DNA of 26,468 nucleotides from an uncultured Sutterella sp. (GTDB taxonomy: Bacteria > Pseudomonadota > Gammaproteobacteria > Burkholderiales > Burkholderiaceae_F). The stretch lies in assembly GCA_934255515.1 (NCBI GenBank), contig CAKQON010000021.1, positions 1-26,468 of the forward strand, written 5' to 3'. Positions 16,623-24,035 of the stretch are shown piece by piece (the stretch's first letter is position 1; every line of letters begins with the position of its first letter). The translations under genes were made by a program, and so were the position numbers. The notes below the pieces were generated by a model, which saw only the letters and a program-made list of their open reading frames with translations, was not told the origin of the DNA and searched no databases.

Positions 16623-16729
16623 GTGGAAATTTCCACTAAAAACAGCATAAACTGCCAATTTTTAGACTGTAAACAACCGAATTTATGTGTTGGGGCTGTA
16701 TTTTCCGGTTGCAGTCATAAAAATTGGCA
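16623..16729. repeat. Palindrome and imperfect long inverted repeat between lysR remnant and transposase tail
   Basis: GTGGAAATTTCCAC (16623-16636) is a perfect 14-base palindrome. TGCCAATTTTTAGACTG (16653-16669) is the inverted match of CAGTCATAAAAATTGGCA (16712-16729) with one extra base. The pairing continues inward as CAACCGAA with TTCCGGTTG. This could fold into a hairpin with a loop of about 30 bases. It may be a mobile-element end structure or a regulatory site left from the lysR-assT promoter region. Confidence 0.55.
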
Positions 16730-16745
16730 CTTGCTCAGACCTTCC

Positions 16746-16936
16746 AAAACGAAGGAAGAGTTGAATCTCGAAGAAAAGCTGCTTCCTTGGCTCGATCAGC
16801 ACTCTCTGATTCAAATTCTTGATTGGTTCCGTTGCGTCGACTACGTTGCCACGACAGGCAACGACAGCGCTTCCAAATGGACCACGGAACAACCAAACGC
16901 GATCAGCTATTCCTCAAGCTGCTGGGTGTCAGTTGA
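16746..16936 (+). pseudogene. Degenerate C-terminal tail of an insertion-sequence transposase
   Basis: The frame reads EEKLLPWLDQHSLIQILDWF and then, after a one-base shift near 16890, TTKRDQLFLKLLGVS-stop at 16936. The pieces line up with the transposase tail at the right edge of this window, which reads SKLRSWLENKTLVQILQWF and then ARDELFLRELGI. Only the last 60 or so residues remain. The frame opens at about 16623, but the first 40 residues match nothing I recognise. It lies directly before the broken start of the sulfotransferase gene, so it is the probable cause of that break. Confidence 0.65.
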
Positions 16937-16978
16937 ATCGTGGCCGCATTAGACGACTTTTAGGTTCTCAAAGCATAG

Positions 16979-18752
16979 CTGCTCGCTGCCGCTGCGCTCA
17001 TCCCTGCCGCCGTCATGGCAATGGGCGGCGCCTCGGGCCCAAAAACCACCTACGAAGTTCAGGGCCACCTCGGCGAAATCGTCGTGAACCCGTACGAAGT
17101 CGCACCGCTCACGGCCATCATCCGCAACGGTGGCTATCAGATTCTCGACGCCCGCGTGACGGTGCTTCCGAAGCCCGAAGGCGAGCAAATCTCCTACACC
17201 GTCTCGCGCCGCATGCTCCTTACCAACGGGGCATTCCGGTTTTCGGCCTCTACCCCGACTACCTCAACTCGGTCAAGGTCGAATTCACGCGCCTCTTCGA
17301 CGGCAAGACGGAAAAATTCTCCGACATCTACAAGATTTACGGCTCGCCCATCTACGTTGAAGCCTCGGGCCTCGTCAATGAACGCTCCACCATGCCGAAG
17401 GTGCGTCCGGTGAAGGTCGATCCCAAATTCAAGGACCGCCTCGACCTCCTCAACAACGCTCAGGACCTCGCGGGCAAGGCTTCCCACGCCGTCTGGAACA
17501 ATCCCATGGGCGGCGCGCTCGAATGGAACTTCAACCCGCAGATCGGCATCGTCGATACGAAGGGCGATTATCGCTGGTATCTCTTCACGAACCCGATCTA
17601 TTCGCTCGACTCGCTCTACTACGGCGGCGACATGATGGACTTCCGTCAGAATAAGGACAGCGCCTTTACCTGGGGCTACGGCCAGCGCTACGTCAAGTAC
17701 GACCTCATGGGCCTCGAAATCTGGAACCGTCGTCCTCCCTTTTCCTACAACGACTTCTCGCACCCGCTCGATCCCGCTCAGCATGGTCACTTCTTCCTGC
17801 GCGTGGCATCGTCGAACGTCAGGCTTGCCAACGGTGAGAACGTCCGCACGGTCCGCGACGTGATCGCCGAAGTGGATCATGACGCTACGTCGTCGACGAA
17901 TTCAGTCTCTTCGACATCCTCGACCCCTATCGCTTGGACGTCATCAAGGCCCTCGACCAGGGTGCGGTGTGCCTCAACATTGATGATTCCAAGGCCGGCA
18001 AGACGCTCTCCGAAGAAGACATCAAGCAGTTGAATGAATCCGACCACTACGGCGACATTGCGGGCACCGGCATCGGCCGCAACTGGGCGCACGTGAATTC
18101 CGTCGACTACGACCCGACCGATGATTCGATCATCATCTCGTCGCGCCACCAGTCCGCCATCATCAAGATCGGCCGCGACAAGAAGGTGAAGAGGATCCTC
18201 GGCGCCCCGCGCGGCTCGAAGGGAGAATTTGCAGGCAAGGTTCTCAAGCCCGTCGACCATCAGGGCAAGCCCATCTCCTGCACGGACGCGACTTGCGAAG
18301 GGGGCTTCGACTGGATGTGGACCCAGCGCATTGATGCGAAGAGCAAGCCGGGCGTTGTGTATCTCACGGCCTTCGACAACGGCGACGCCCGCGTCATGGA
18401 ACACCCGGCGCTTGCGGAAATGAAGTATTCCCGCGCCGTCGTCTACAAGGTCGATGAGAAGGCTGGCACCGTTGAACAGGTCTGGACCTTCGGCGAGGAA
18501 CACGGTCACGATTGGTTCAGCCCGGTGACGTTGCTTACCGAATACCACGCCGACAAGAACTCGATCTTCGTCTACTTCGCCACTGCGGGCGCATCGTTCG
18601 ACCTCAAGACCGGCGCCTTCACGTCGGCTCCGAACCCCTACATGATGGAGTTCAACTGGGGCGAGAAGGAACCTGCAGTCGAAATGCGCGTCGAATCGAC
18701 GACCGGCTACCAGGCAATGCCGATCGACCTGAAGACCGCATTCGAGAAATAA
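16979..18752 (+). pseudogene. assT: Arylsulfate sulfotransferase (AssT), start lost and two frameshifts
   Basis: AssT is a periplasmic enzyme that moves sulfate from one phenolic sulfate ester to another phenol. The sequence covers about 591 codons, near the usual length of about 600. The signal peptide survives only from its hydrophobic core (LLAAAALIPAAVMA); the codon before it is a TAG and no start is present. Frame 1 runs to about 17230 (TTYEVQGHLGEIVVNPYEVA). Frame 2 runs to about 17885 (GIPVFGLYPDYLNSVKVEF). Frame 3 runs to the end (WAHVNSVDYDPTDDS, SSRHQSAIIKI, EEHGHDWFSPV). Each shift fits loss of one base. The histidine and arginine motifs used in catalysis by known AssT enzymes still appear, so the damage is recent or partly a sequencing artefact. 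A terminator follows. Confidence 0.9.
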
Positions 18753-18766
18753 TTCCTGATCGATTG

Positions 18767-18810
18767 AGATCCCCGTATGAGCGATCGCGCTCAGGCGGGG
18801 ATCTTCTTTA
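18767..18810 (+). terminator. Rho-independent terminator after assT
   Basis: AGATCCCCG (18767-18775) pairs exactly with CGGGGATCT (18796-18804), and an inner stem TGAGCG/CGCTCA extends it. TCTTTATT follows. It lies 15 bases after the assT stop. Confidence 0.85.
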
Positions 18811-19011
18811 TTCGGAGGAATTACCAAAAATCATCAGAATTGCGGCAGCGTCCCTCCCATTCTGATTGAAGTCCTTCAAACGGATCCGTTTTCTATTGGA
18901 GAGCTTTGTCTCCCAGACTTTTCCATCGATTAATTCAATAAACCCCTGCTGCGGGGAAGCGCAGAGGAATAGCCAACCAGGAATGAATTGCGTAGAATAC
19001 CCTTTATTCCA
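18808..19011 (-). pseudogene. Possible gene remnant without a start codon
   Basis: A minus-strand frame of 67 codons runs from an upstream TAG (19012-19014) to a TAA at 18808 with protein-like composition (GFIELIDGKVWETKLSNRKR, later DAAAILMIFGNSSE). There is no ATG until near the end. I do not recognise a family. It points tail-to-tail with assT. It may be the 3' part of a lost gene or a chance open frame; nothing else is visible between the assT terminator and the H-NS-like gene. Confidence 0.25.
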
Positions 19012-19034
19012 CTACCATCCCAAAGGTTCACATA

Positions 19035-19376
19035 ATGACTAGCGACGAAATCATTGCGCAGGTAAATGCCCATCGTGAAAAAGAATCAAAGCTCATAGAG
19101 GAATGGCAGGAACTCCGCGCCCGCGCACAGGAAGAATGCATCCGTCTCATTGACGTTTTCGAATTTACCGCCTCTGATCTTCATCTCGGCAAGGACGGCA
19201 AGGCCATTAAGTCTCCCGTCCGGAATGCCGGCGTGCCGAAATTCATCAACCCTGACGGCCCCGAAACCTGGACGGGCCGCGGCAAGCGTCCCCAGTGGTA
19301 CATCAAGGCAAGGGAAGCCGGCTACACGGACGACGACATGCTGATCGCCAACAATACGCCTGCTGAGGCCAAATAA
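19035..19376 (+). CDS. H-NS family nucleoid-associated protein
   Basis: This is a small DNA-binding protein that coats and silences AT-rich or horizontally acquired DNA. The 113-residue protein has an N-terminal helical, probably coiled-coil oligomerisation region (about 5-42, rich in Glu and Lys). A short linker follows, then the C-terminal H-NS DNA-binding motif TWTGRGKRPQW (78-88), the AT-minor-groove hook of the family. The ATG at 19035 is preceded by AAAGG about 9 bases away. It is monocistronic and ends in two hairpins. Several AT-rich accessory segments in this window would be natural targets, but that is inferred. Confidence 0.93.
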   Translation: MTSDEIIAQVNAHREKESKLIEEWQELRARAQEECIRLIDVFEFTASDLHLGKDGKAIKSPVRNAGVPKFINPDGPETWTGRGKRPQWYIKAREAGYTDDDMLIANNTPAEAK

Positions 19377-19449
19377 AGATTTGTGAGAAATCTTTATTTC
19401 TCTGAAGCACTCGCCCTGCTCTCCACTTTCGGTGAGCAGGGCTTTCTTT
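19375..19449 (+). terminator. Two hairpins ending the H-NS-like gene
   Basis: AAAGATTT (19375-19382), which begins inside the stop codon, pairs with AAATCTTT (19388-19395) over a 5-base loop. Farther on, GCCCTGCTC (19413-19421) pairs exactly with GAGCAGGGC (19434-19442), followed by TTTCTTTTTTT. The second hairpin is a strong rho-independent terminator. The first could protect the 3' end or affect termination of translation. Confidence 0.88.
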
Positions 19450-19453
19450 TTTT

Positions 19454-19746
19454 ATTTCTTCTAATGGAGAGGCTTTCCTCATAAGAACCGGGATCAAAAT
19501 TGACCATCTCGCTTAGCGGCAGCGTTTCTCTCGCGATAAAGCAGAGAAGAATGAGACAAGCAATTGATTCGAATTCAAAAGATCAAATGTCTGAAATCTG
19601 CCTCTTCATCCAATTTTAAAAGATTAGGTAATACCATGATGCGTCTCAGAAATTCCTGAAGCTGCCGCCTGTAGAGTTTGGGTTCCAGAACACCGCCCGC
19701 ACTCATCCCAAGGAAATGCGGACGAAATAGAAGCGGAAGGAATCCC
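19454..19746. other. Intergenic region before the ABC importer
   Basis: No gene is visible in this stretch of about 290 bases. It presumably carries the promoter of the three-gene importer that follows, but no clear -35/-10 pair stands out by eye. The last bases (AAGGAATCCC) are the ribosome binding site of the binding-protein gene. Confidence 0.5.
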
Positions 19747-20793
19747 ATGACCCATCAGGAAAAAAGAGTTTATGCGCTCTCGAGAAGAGCATTGATTGAG
19801 AATGCCGGCAAGGTGCTTCTCGCTGCAGGCGCAGCGGGCGGCCTCGCCGGAATCTCCGGCAAGTCGCAGGCAGCAGAAGCCCGAAATTCAAAATCATCCA
19901 TTCCATCGGGAACAGCATCCATCGCAGCTTTGCCCGCAATTGATGCCATTCTTCTCTATGCAGCAGAAGCCGACGGCCTCTTCAAATCCGAAGGACTCGA
20001 CGTCAAAATCGTCCCATTCATGAGTGCGCTCGAAATGACTGCTGCGCTGCGTGCAAAACGCATTGCGGGTCAATACACCAACCTCATGACGACGATAACC
20101 CAGCAGGCGAACGGCATTGATGCTTCCATTGCAGCCACAACCTGGCATACGGATCCGAGACGCCGCGCTTTCGGTTTTGCCGTTTCTCCCAATCATGTCT
20201 CAGAGGTGCCGACTCTCGATGCCCTGAGAGAAAAGACCGGCATTTCCACTTCAGCGAGCTCCGGCACAATCACGGACTGGATGCTCGACAACTTCATCGC
20301 AAATGCCGGAATTCCTGAAAAATCAATCAAGCAGATTGAAATTCCGCAGATCCCCATCCGGCTGCAACTTCTCAATTCCGGGAAGCTTGAGACAGCGCTC
20401 TTTTATGAGCCGCTCCTCACGCTGATTGAATTAAAGGGCGGCAAAGTCATTTGGGACGACCGCAAATTGAATGAACCGCTTTCAATGATTTCTCTCAGAA
20501 GCGAATACCTCACAGAGGATTTCGTTAGGCCATTTCGCCGGGCGCTCGCCGAAGCGGCGCGCCGCGTGGATGATGCGCCGGAGCTTTACCTGAAGCTCGC
20601 CCAAAGAAAGCGTCTGATACCAGAGAACATCATCGAAGGCTATGTGCTCCAGAAATTCGGAGGCTTCCCGACGCCGGACGGCCTGCCTGAGCTCCCGTCG
20701 AGAGACGACGTGAAGCGCGCCTCAGAATGGCTGATTCGCCGCGGGATCCTCTCGAAAGCGCCGGATCTCGAAAAAATCGTCTGCCGCTTATGA
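19747..20793 (+). CDS. ABC transporter substrate-binding protein, sulfonate/nitrate/taurine (NMT1/THI5-like) type
   Basis: This periplasmic protein delivers a small anion or organosulfonate to the ABC importer encoded after it. The 348-residue precursor has a long signal region with a twin-arginine-like SRRALIENAGKVLLAAGAAGG, so Tat export is possible. The mature part shows the SsuA/TauA/NMT1 pattern: PAIDAILLYAAEADGLFKSE, GLDVKIVPFMSALEMTAALR, TGISTSASSGTITDWMLDNF and LNSGKLETALFYEPL. I chose the ATG at 19747 because AAGGAA precedes it and the signal begins there; an upstream in-frame start gives an implausible basic extension. Neighbouring sulfur genes favour a sulfonate or sulfate-ester ligand, but nitrate, pyrimidine precursors or other ligands occur in this family. 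Confidence 0.88.
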   Translation: MTHQEKRVYALSRRALIENAGKVLLAAGAAGGLAGISGKSQAAEARNSKSSIPSGTASIAALPAIDAILLYAAEADGLFKSEGLDVKIVPFMSALEMTAALRAKRIAGQYTNLMTTITQQANGIDASIAATTWHTDPRRRAFGFAVSPNHVSEVPTLDALREKTGISTSASSGTITDWMLDNFIANAGIPEKSIKQIEIPQIPIRLQLLNSGKLETALFYEPLLTLIELKGGKVIWDDRKLNEPLSMISLRSEYLTEDFVRPFRRALAEAARRVDDAPELYLKLAQRKRLIPENIIEGYVLQKFGGFPTPDGLPELPSRDDVKRASEWLIRRGILSKAPDLEKIVCRL

Positions 20794-20810
20794 GATAGAA
20801 AGGAAAGATC

Positions 20811-21623
20811 ATGACGACCACTTCGAGGCTCAGACACGCCGCAGGGCTTCAAGTTCGGCGACTCTCGGTCAGCTACGGCCCTGAACCCGTGCTGAGGGAC
20901 CTTTCCTTCACGCTTCCAGCCGGAGCGTCGCTTGCCATCGTGGGAGAATCCGGCTGCGGAAAGACGACGCTCCTAACGACGCTCGCGGGACTCCTGAAGA
21001 AAGATTCAGGCGACGTCGTCTGGAGCGATGCTTCCGGCGCCGCAATTCCAGAGCTTCATTCGAGCTTTGTCTGGCAGAACCTCGGATTGCTGCCCTGGAA
21101 AACCGTGCGCGACAATCTCGCGCTGCCGCTGAAGCTCAGGAACGCGCGCCGAAATCCCGCTGAAAGCACGTCGCTGGCTGACGCCATGCTCGATGAACTC
21201 GGTCTCTCGCGTTTTGCCGATCGTACGCCGGCAGAGCTCTCTGGCGGACAGCGCCAGCGCCTTGCCATCGGCCGCGCATTGATTGCTGCGCCCGACGTGC
21301 TTTTCATGGATGAACCGTTCTCTGCGCTCGATGCACTTCGCCGCGAGCGTCTGCAGGATTTCCTTGCCGACATGCAGAGGCGCCGGCCTCTGACGATGAT
21401 TTTCGTCACGCACGACATTCCGGAAGCCGTATTCCTTGCCTCCCACATTTTGCTTCTCGCCACCAACCCGCCGAGAGTGCTTGAGCTCTACGAGAATCCG
21501 TCCTGGGAGCCGGGTCGCCATTCGGGAGACCGCGAGGCTCCGGAATATGCCGATGCCATCCGGCACGTCCATGCGCGCCTGAGAGAAGCGGGCGCCGCCG
21601 CGAATAAAGGAGCTTACGCATGA
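20811..21623 (+). CDS. ABC transporter ATP-binding protein (SsuB/TauB type)
   Basis: This is the ATPase of the importer. The 270-residue protein has a Walker A GESGCGKT (45-52), a Q-loop in FVWQNLGLLPWKTVRDNLAL, which is the form typical of nitrate/sulfonate/taurine ATPases, the signature LSGGQRQR (143-150), a Walker B VLFMDEPFSALD and the switch histidine in THDIPEA (His201). AAAGGAAAGATC precedes the ATG, 17 bases after the binding-protein stop. It overlaps the permease start by four bases. The operon order is binding protein, ATPase, permease. Confidence 0.92.
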   Translation: MTTTSRLRHAAGLQVRRLSVSYGPEPVLRDLSFTLPAGASLAIVGESGCGKTTLLTTLAGLLKKDSGDVVWSDASGAAIPELHSSFVWQNLGLLPWKTVRDNLALPLKLRNARRNPAESTSLADAMLDELGLSRFADRTPAELSGGQRQRLAIGRALIAAPDVLFMDEPFSALDALRRERLQDFLADMQRRRPLTMIFVTHDIPEAVFLASHILLLATNPPRVLELYENPSWEPGRHSGDREAPEYADAIRHVHARLREAGAAANKGAYA

Positions 21624-22369
21624 AAACCACCCTCCTTCGTTATTCAGCTGCAACCGCAGTGCTCTTTCTTCTCTGGGAAGGAGCGAGCGTGCTTCTCGGC
21701 GAAGAGATCATCCCGAGTCCCGCTGCCGTACTCAGAGCGCTTCAGGAAGCGCTGATGAATCCCGACCTCGCGAGGCATGCCGCGGTTTCCGCCCGGCGTC
21801 TTGCAGAGGCGCTCGCCGTAGCGATTCTGACAGGCTTCCCGCTCGGACTCCTTTTCGGGCACTCCCCGAAGGCGGACTGGCTGGGCGCGCCCATCACCTT
21901 CATCACGCTGCCGCTTCCCAAAATCGTGCTTCTCCCGGTCTTCTTTACGGTCTTCGGCCTTGGAGACGCCTCGCGGATTCTTCTCATCGCGCTCGCCACG
22001 GGATTCCAGATTCTCGTCATCGTCCGCGAACATGCTCTGAAGCTCGATCCCTCCTATGAGAGGGCGCTTCGCTCCATGGGAGCCAGCCGGTGGGAGCGCA
22101 TTCGGCACGTCTATCTGCCGGCAGCGCTTCCATCGCTCTTCACGGCGCTCAAAGCTTCTGCGGGCACTGCCATGGCCGTTCTCTTTCTCGCGGAAAGCTT
22201 TGCCACCGACTCCGGGCTCGGCTGGCTCATCATGGATGCCTGGGGGTTCGGCGACAACCTGATAATGTTTGTCGGGATTCTCGGCATGAGCGTGCTCGGG
22301 CTCTTCCTCTATGCGGCGATCAGCCTCGGCGAAAGGCTCTGCTGCAGCTGGATGAAGCCATCATCCTGA
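21620..22369 (+). CDS. ABC transporter permease (SsuC/TauC type)
   Basis: This is the membrane channel of the same importer. The 249-residue protein has about six membrane segments. It shows the family pattern: IPSPAAVLRALQEAL near the N-terminus, GFPLGLLFGHSPKADWLGAP, LPKIVLLPVFFTVFGLGDAS, and the EAA loop ERALRSMGASRWERIRHVYL. AESFATDSGLGWLIMDAWGF matches the conserved end. The ATG overlaps the ATPase stop (ATGA), so translation is coupled. It ends 23 bases before the convergent MATE gene, with no clear terminator between them. Confidence 0.93.
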   Translation: MKTTLLRYSAATAVLFLLWEGASVLLGEEIIPSPAAVLRALQEALMNPDLARHAAVSARRLAEALAVAILTGFPLGLLFGHSPKADWLGAPITFITLPLPKIVLLPVFFTVFGLGDASRILLIALATGFQILVIVREHALKLDPSYERALRSMGASRWERIRHVYLPAALPSLFTALKASAGTAMAVLFLAESFATDSGLGWLIMDAWGFGDNLIMFVGILGMSVLGLFLYAAISLGERLCCSWMKPSS

Positions 22370-22392
22370 GAGGCAAAAGGTGCAGACGGCGG

Positions 22393-23826
22393 CTAAATCT
22401 TCTTCGTCTGTTTCTGAAGCCAGACGCCGCTCTTCAAGCGCATGAGGAAGATGCCGCCCCTCACGATGAGCTCGGCGCACATCGCGCTCCAGACGCCGAC
22501 CAATCCGTAGACGGGAGCGAGGAACCAGGCGACCGTGAGGCGCACCACCCACATGCTCGACAAATTCATGACGGCAGGAATCAGCGTATCGCCGGTACCG
22601 ATGAAGGCGCTGTATGACACAATCGCCGCGGCAAACATGGGTTCCGCAAAGGCTTCGATGCGAAGCACTTTTGTGCCGAGCTCAATGACTTCCGGCACAT
22701 CCGTCATGATGCCCATGAGAAGCGGTGCGGCGAAATAAAGCACCACGCCCATCACGGTCATGACGACCATGCCGGCGCCGACGCACTTGTAGGCGATGCG
22801 CTTTGCGAGATCGAGACGCTTCGCGCCGACGGACTGACCAACGAGCGTCGACGCAGCGTCGCCGATCCCGTAGCCCGGCATGTAGCAGAGGCTCTCGGCG
22901 GTAATGCCAAGCGTATGCGCTGCAATCGCAACAATGCCGAGCGGCGCCACAATGGCAGTCGAGAGAATCTGCGCGCCGCACATGAGAATGCGCTCGGCAG
23001 CCACAGGAGACGCAATTGAAAAGGCTCTCCGCAATACGGCCGCCTGAGGAATGAAGCTTCCGGACCGCCCCACGAGCGAGAGGAACGGCGAGCGCACTAC
23101 GAGCATCCACAGCATGATGGCGCCGACAATGGTTTCCGCAATGCCGGTTCCGACGGCCGCCCCGATGATGCCGAGATCCGCCCCCTGAACCGTCAGGGAA
23201 AGGCCGAAGAGCGTATAGGTGGTCGTCGGGAAGATGAGAAGAAAATTGAAGAAGCAGTTCAGAAAGCACATGAGGATCCCGAGGTAGCTCGGAGTCTTCA
23301 TGTCGCCCGTAGCCCTCAGGAGCGCTCCGGCGAGCCAGCCGAAAAACGTGGCCGGAAGGAAAAGCGCCATCATGAGGAAGTAGTTCGACGCGTTTCCAGC
23401 AATCGACGGGTCGCCCCCGAGCCAGACAGGAAGATGGGAACCGATGAGAAAGCCCGCCGCAGCGAGAACGGCAGAAAAAGTCATAACCGTGGTGAAGGCC
23501 TGACGAACGATGCTTCGGGCGGCGTCGAAATCCTCTGCGCCGATGCAGTGCGCCGTCTGCACCGAAAACCCCATGATCGAGGCGCCGCCGATGCCGTAGA
23601 AAAGCCAGAGCGTCGTGCTCACGAGCCCGACCGCCGCAGAATCCCCTGCGCCGAGGTGCCCCACCATCGAAGCGTCGATGTACTGCATCAGGATATAGGA
23701 GACCTGAGCGAGCGCTGCAGGGACCGCAAGCCGGGCGACAAGTTCGAGCTCGTCGCGCACGCTGAGCTCTCGCCCGCTGCGGAGCGTCTGTAGGAGCAAA
23801 GAGGTTCTGCTTGGACTCGAACTCAT
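22393..23826 (-). CDS. MATE family multidrug/toxin efflux transporter
   Basis: This is an inner-membrane antiporter that exports drugs or metabolites in exchange for sodium ions or protons. The 477-residue protein has about twelve membrane segments in two similar halves. Typical MATE sequences are LAVPAALAQVSYILMQYIDA, SMVGHLGAGDSAAVGLVS and, in the second half, YMPGYGIGDAASTLVGQSVG with RIAYKCVG after it. The start is uncertain: I use the ATG at 23826, but there is no strong ribosome binding site, and an in-frame TTG at 23931 would add a poorly supported basic extension. It stands alone, convergent with the importer operon. Its substrate is unknown. Confidence 0.92.
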   Translation of the reverse strand: MSSSPSRTSLLLQTLRSGRELSVRDELELVARLAVPAALAQVSYILMQYIDASMVGHLGAGDSAAVGLVSTTLWLFYGIGGASIMGFSVQTAHCIGAEDFDAARSIVRQAFTTVMTFSAVLAAAGFLIGSHLPVWLGGDPSIAGNASNYFLMMALFLPATFFGWLAGALLRATGDMKTPSYLGILMCFLNCFFNFLLIFPTTTYTLFGLSLTVQGADLGIIGAAVGTGIAETIVGAIMLWMLVVRSPFLSLVGRSGSFIPQAAVLRRAFSIASPVAAERILMCGAQILSTAIVAPLGIVAIAAHTLGITAESLCYMPGYGIGDAASTLVGQSVGAKRLDLAKRIAYKCVGAGMVVMTVMGVVLYFAAPLLMGIMTDVPEVIELGTKVLRIEAFAEPMFAAAIVSYSAFIGTGDTLIPAVMNLSSMWVVRLTVAWFLAPVYGLVGVWSAMCAELIVRGGIFLMRLKSGVWLQKQTKKI

Positions 23827-23950
23827 GAGTAAAAAGAAAAATGAAAAACGGCCGCCGGGATTCAGCCTGAATCTTAGACTCGATCCGTGAATCGCTATTG
23901 CCTCTTTCTTTCGGCGCGATGCCCGAAGCAATCAGAAAAGAACTCCCGCC

Positions 23951-23992
23951 TTTTTAAAAAGGCAGCCCCGGCAAAAACCGGAACTGCCTCTT
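23951..23992 (-). terminator. Rho-independent terminator of the symporter gene
   Basis: On the minus strand, AGGCAG-TT-CCGG (23989-23978) pairs with CCGG-GG-CTGCCT (23971-23960), with a short loop, followed by TTTTAAAAA. It lies about 45 bases after the symporter stop. Confidence 0.85.
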
Positions 23993-24035
23993 TGCGGGAT
24001 TCAGAACGGAACCCGAAAAGCGGGAAGCGTCATAC

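Noticed and set aside
17877..18827. A 316-codon minus-strand open frame opposite assT
   Set aside because: The plus strand encodes conserved AssT sequence here; the minus frame has no recognisable motif.
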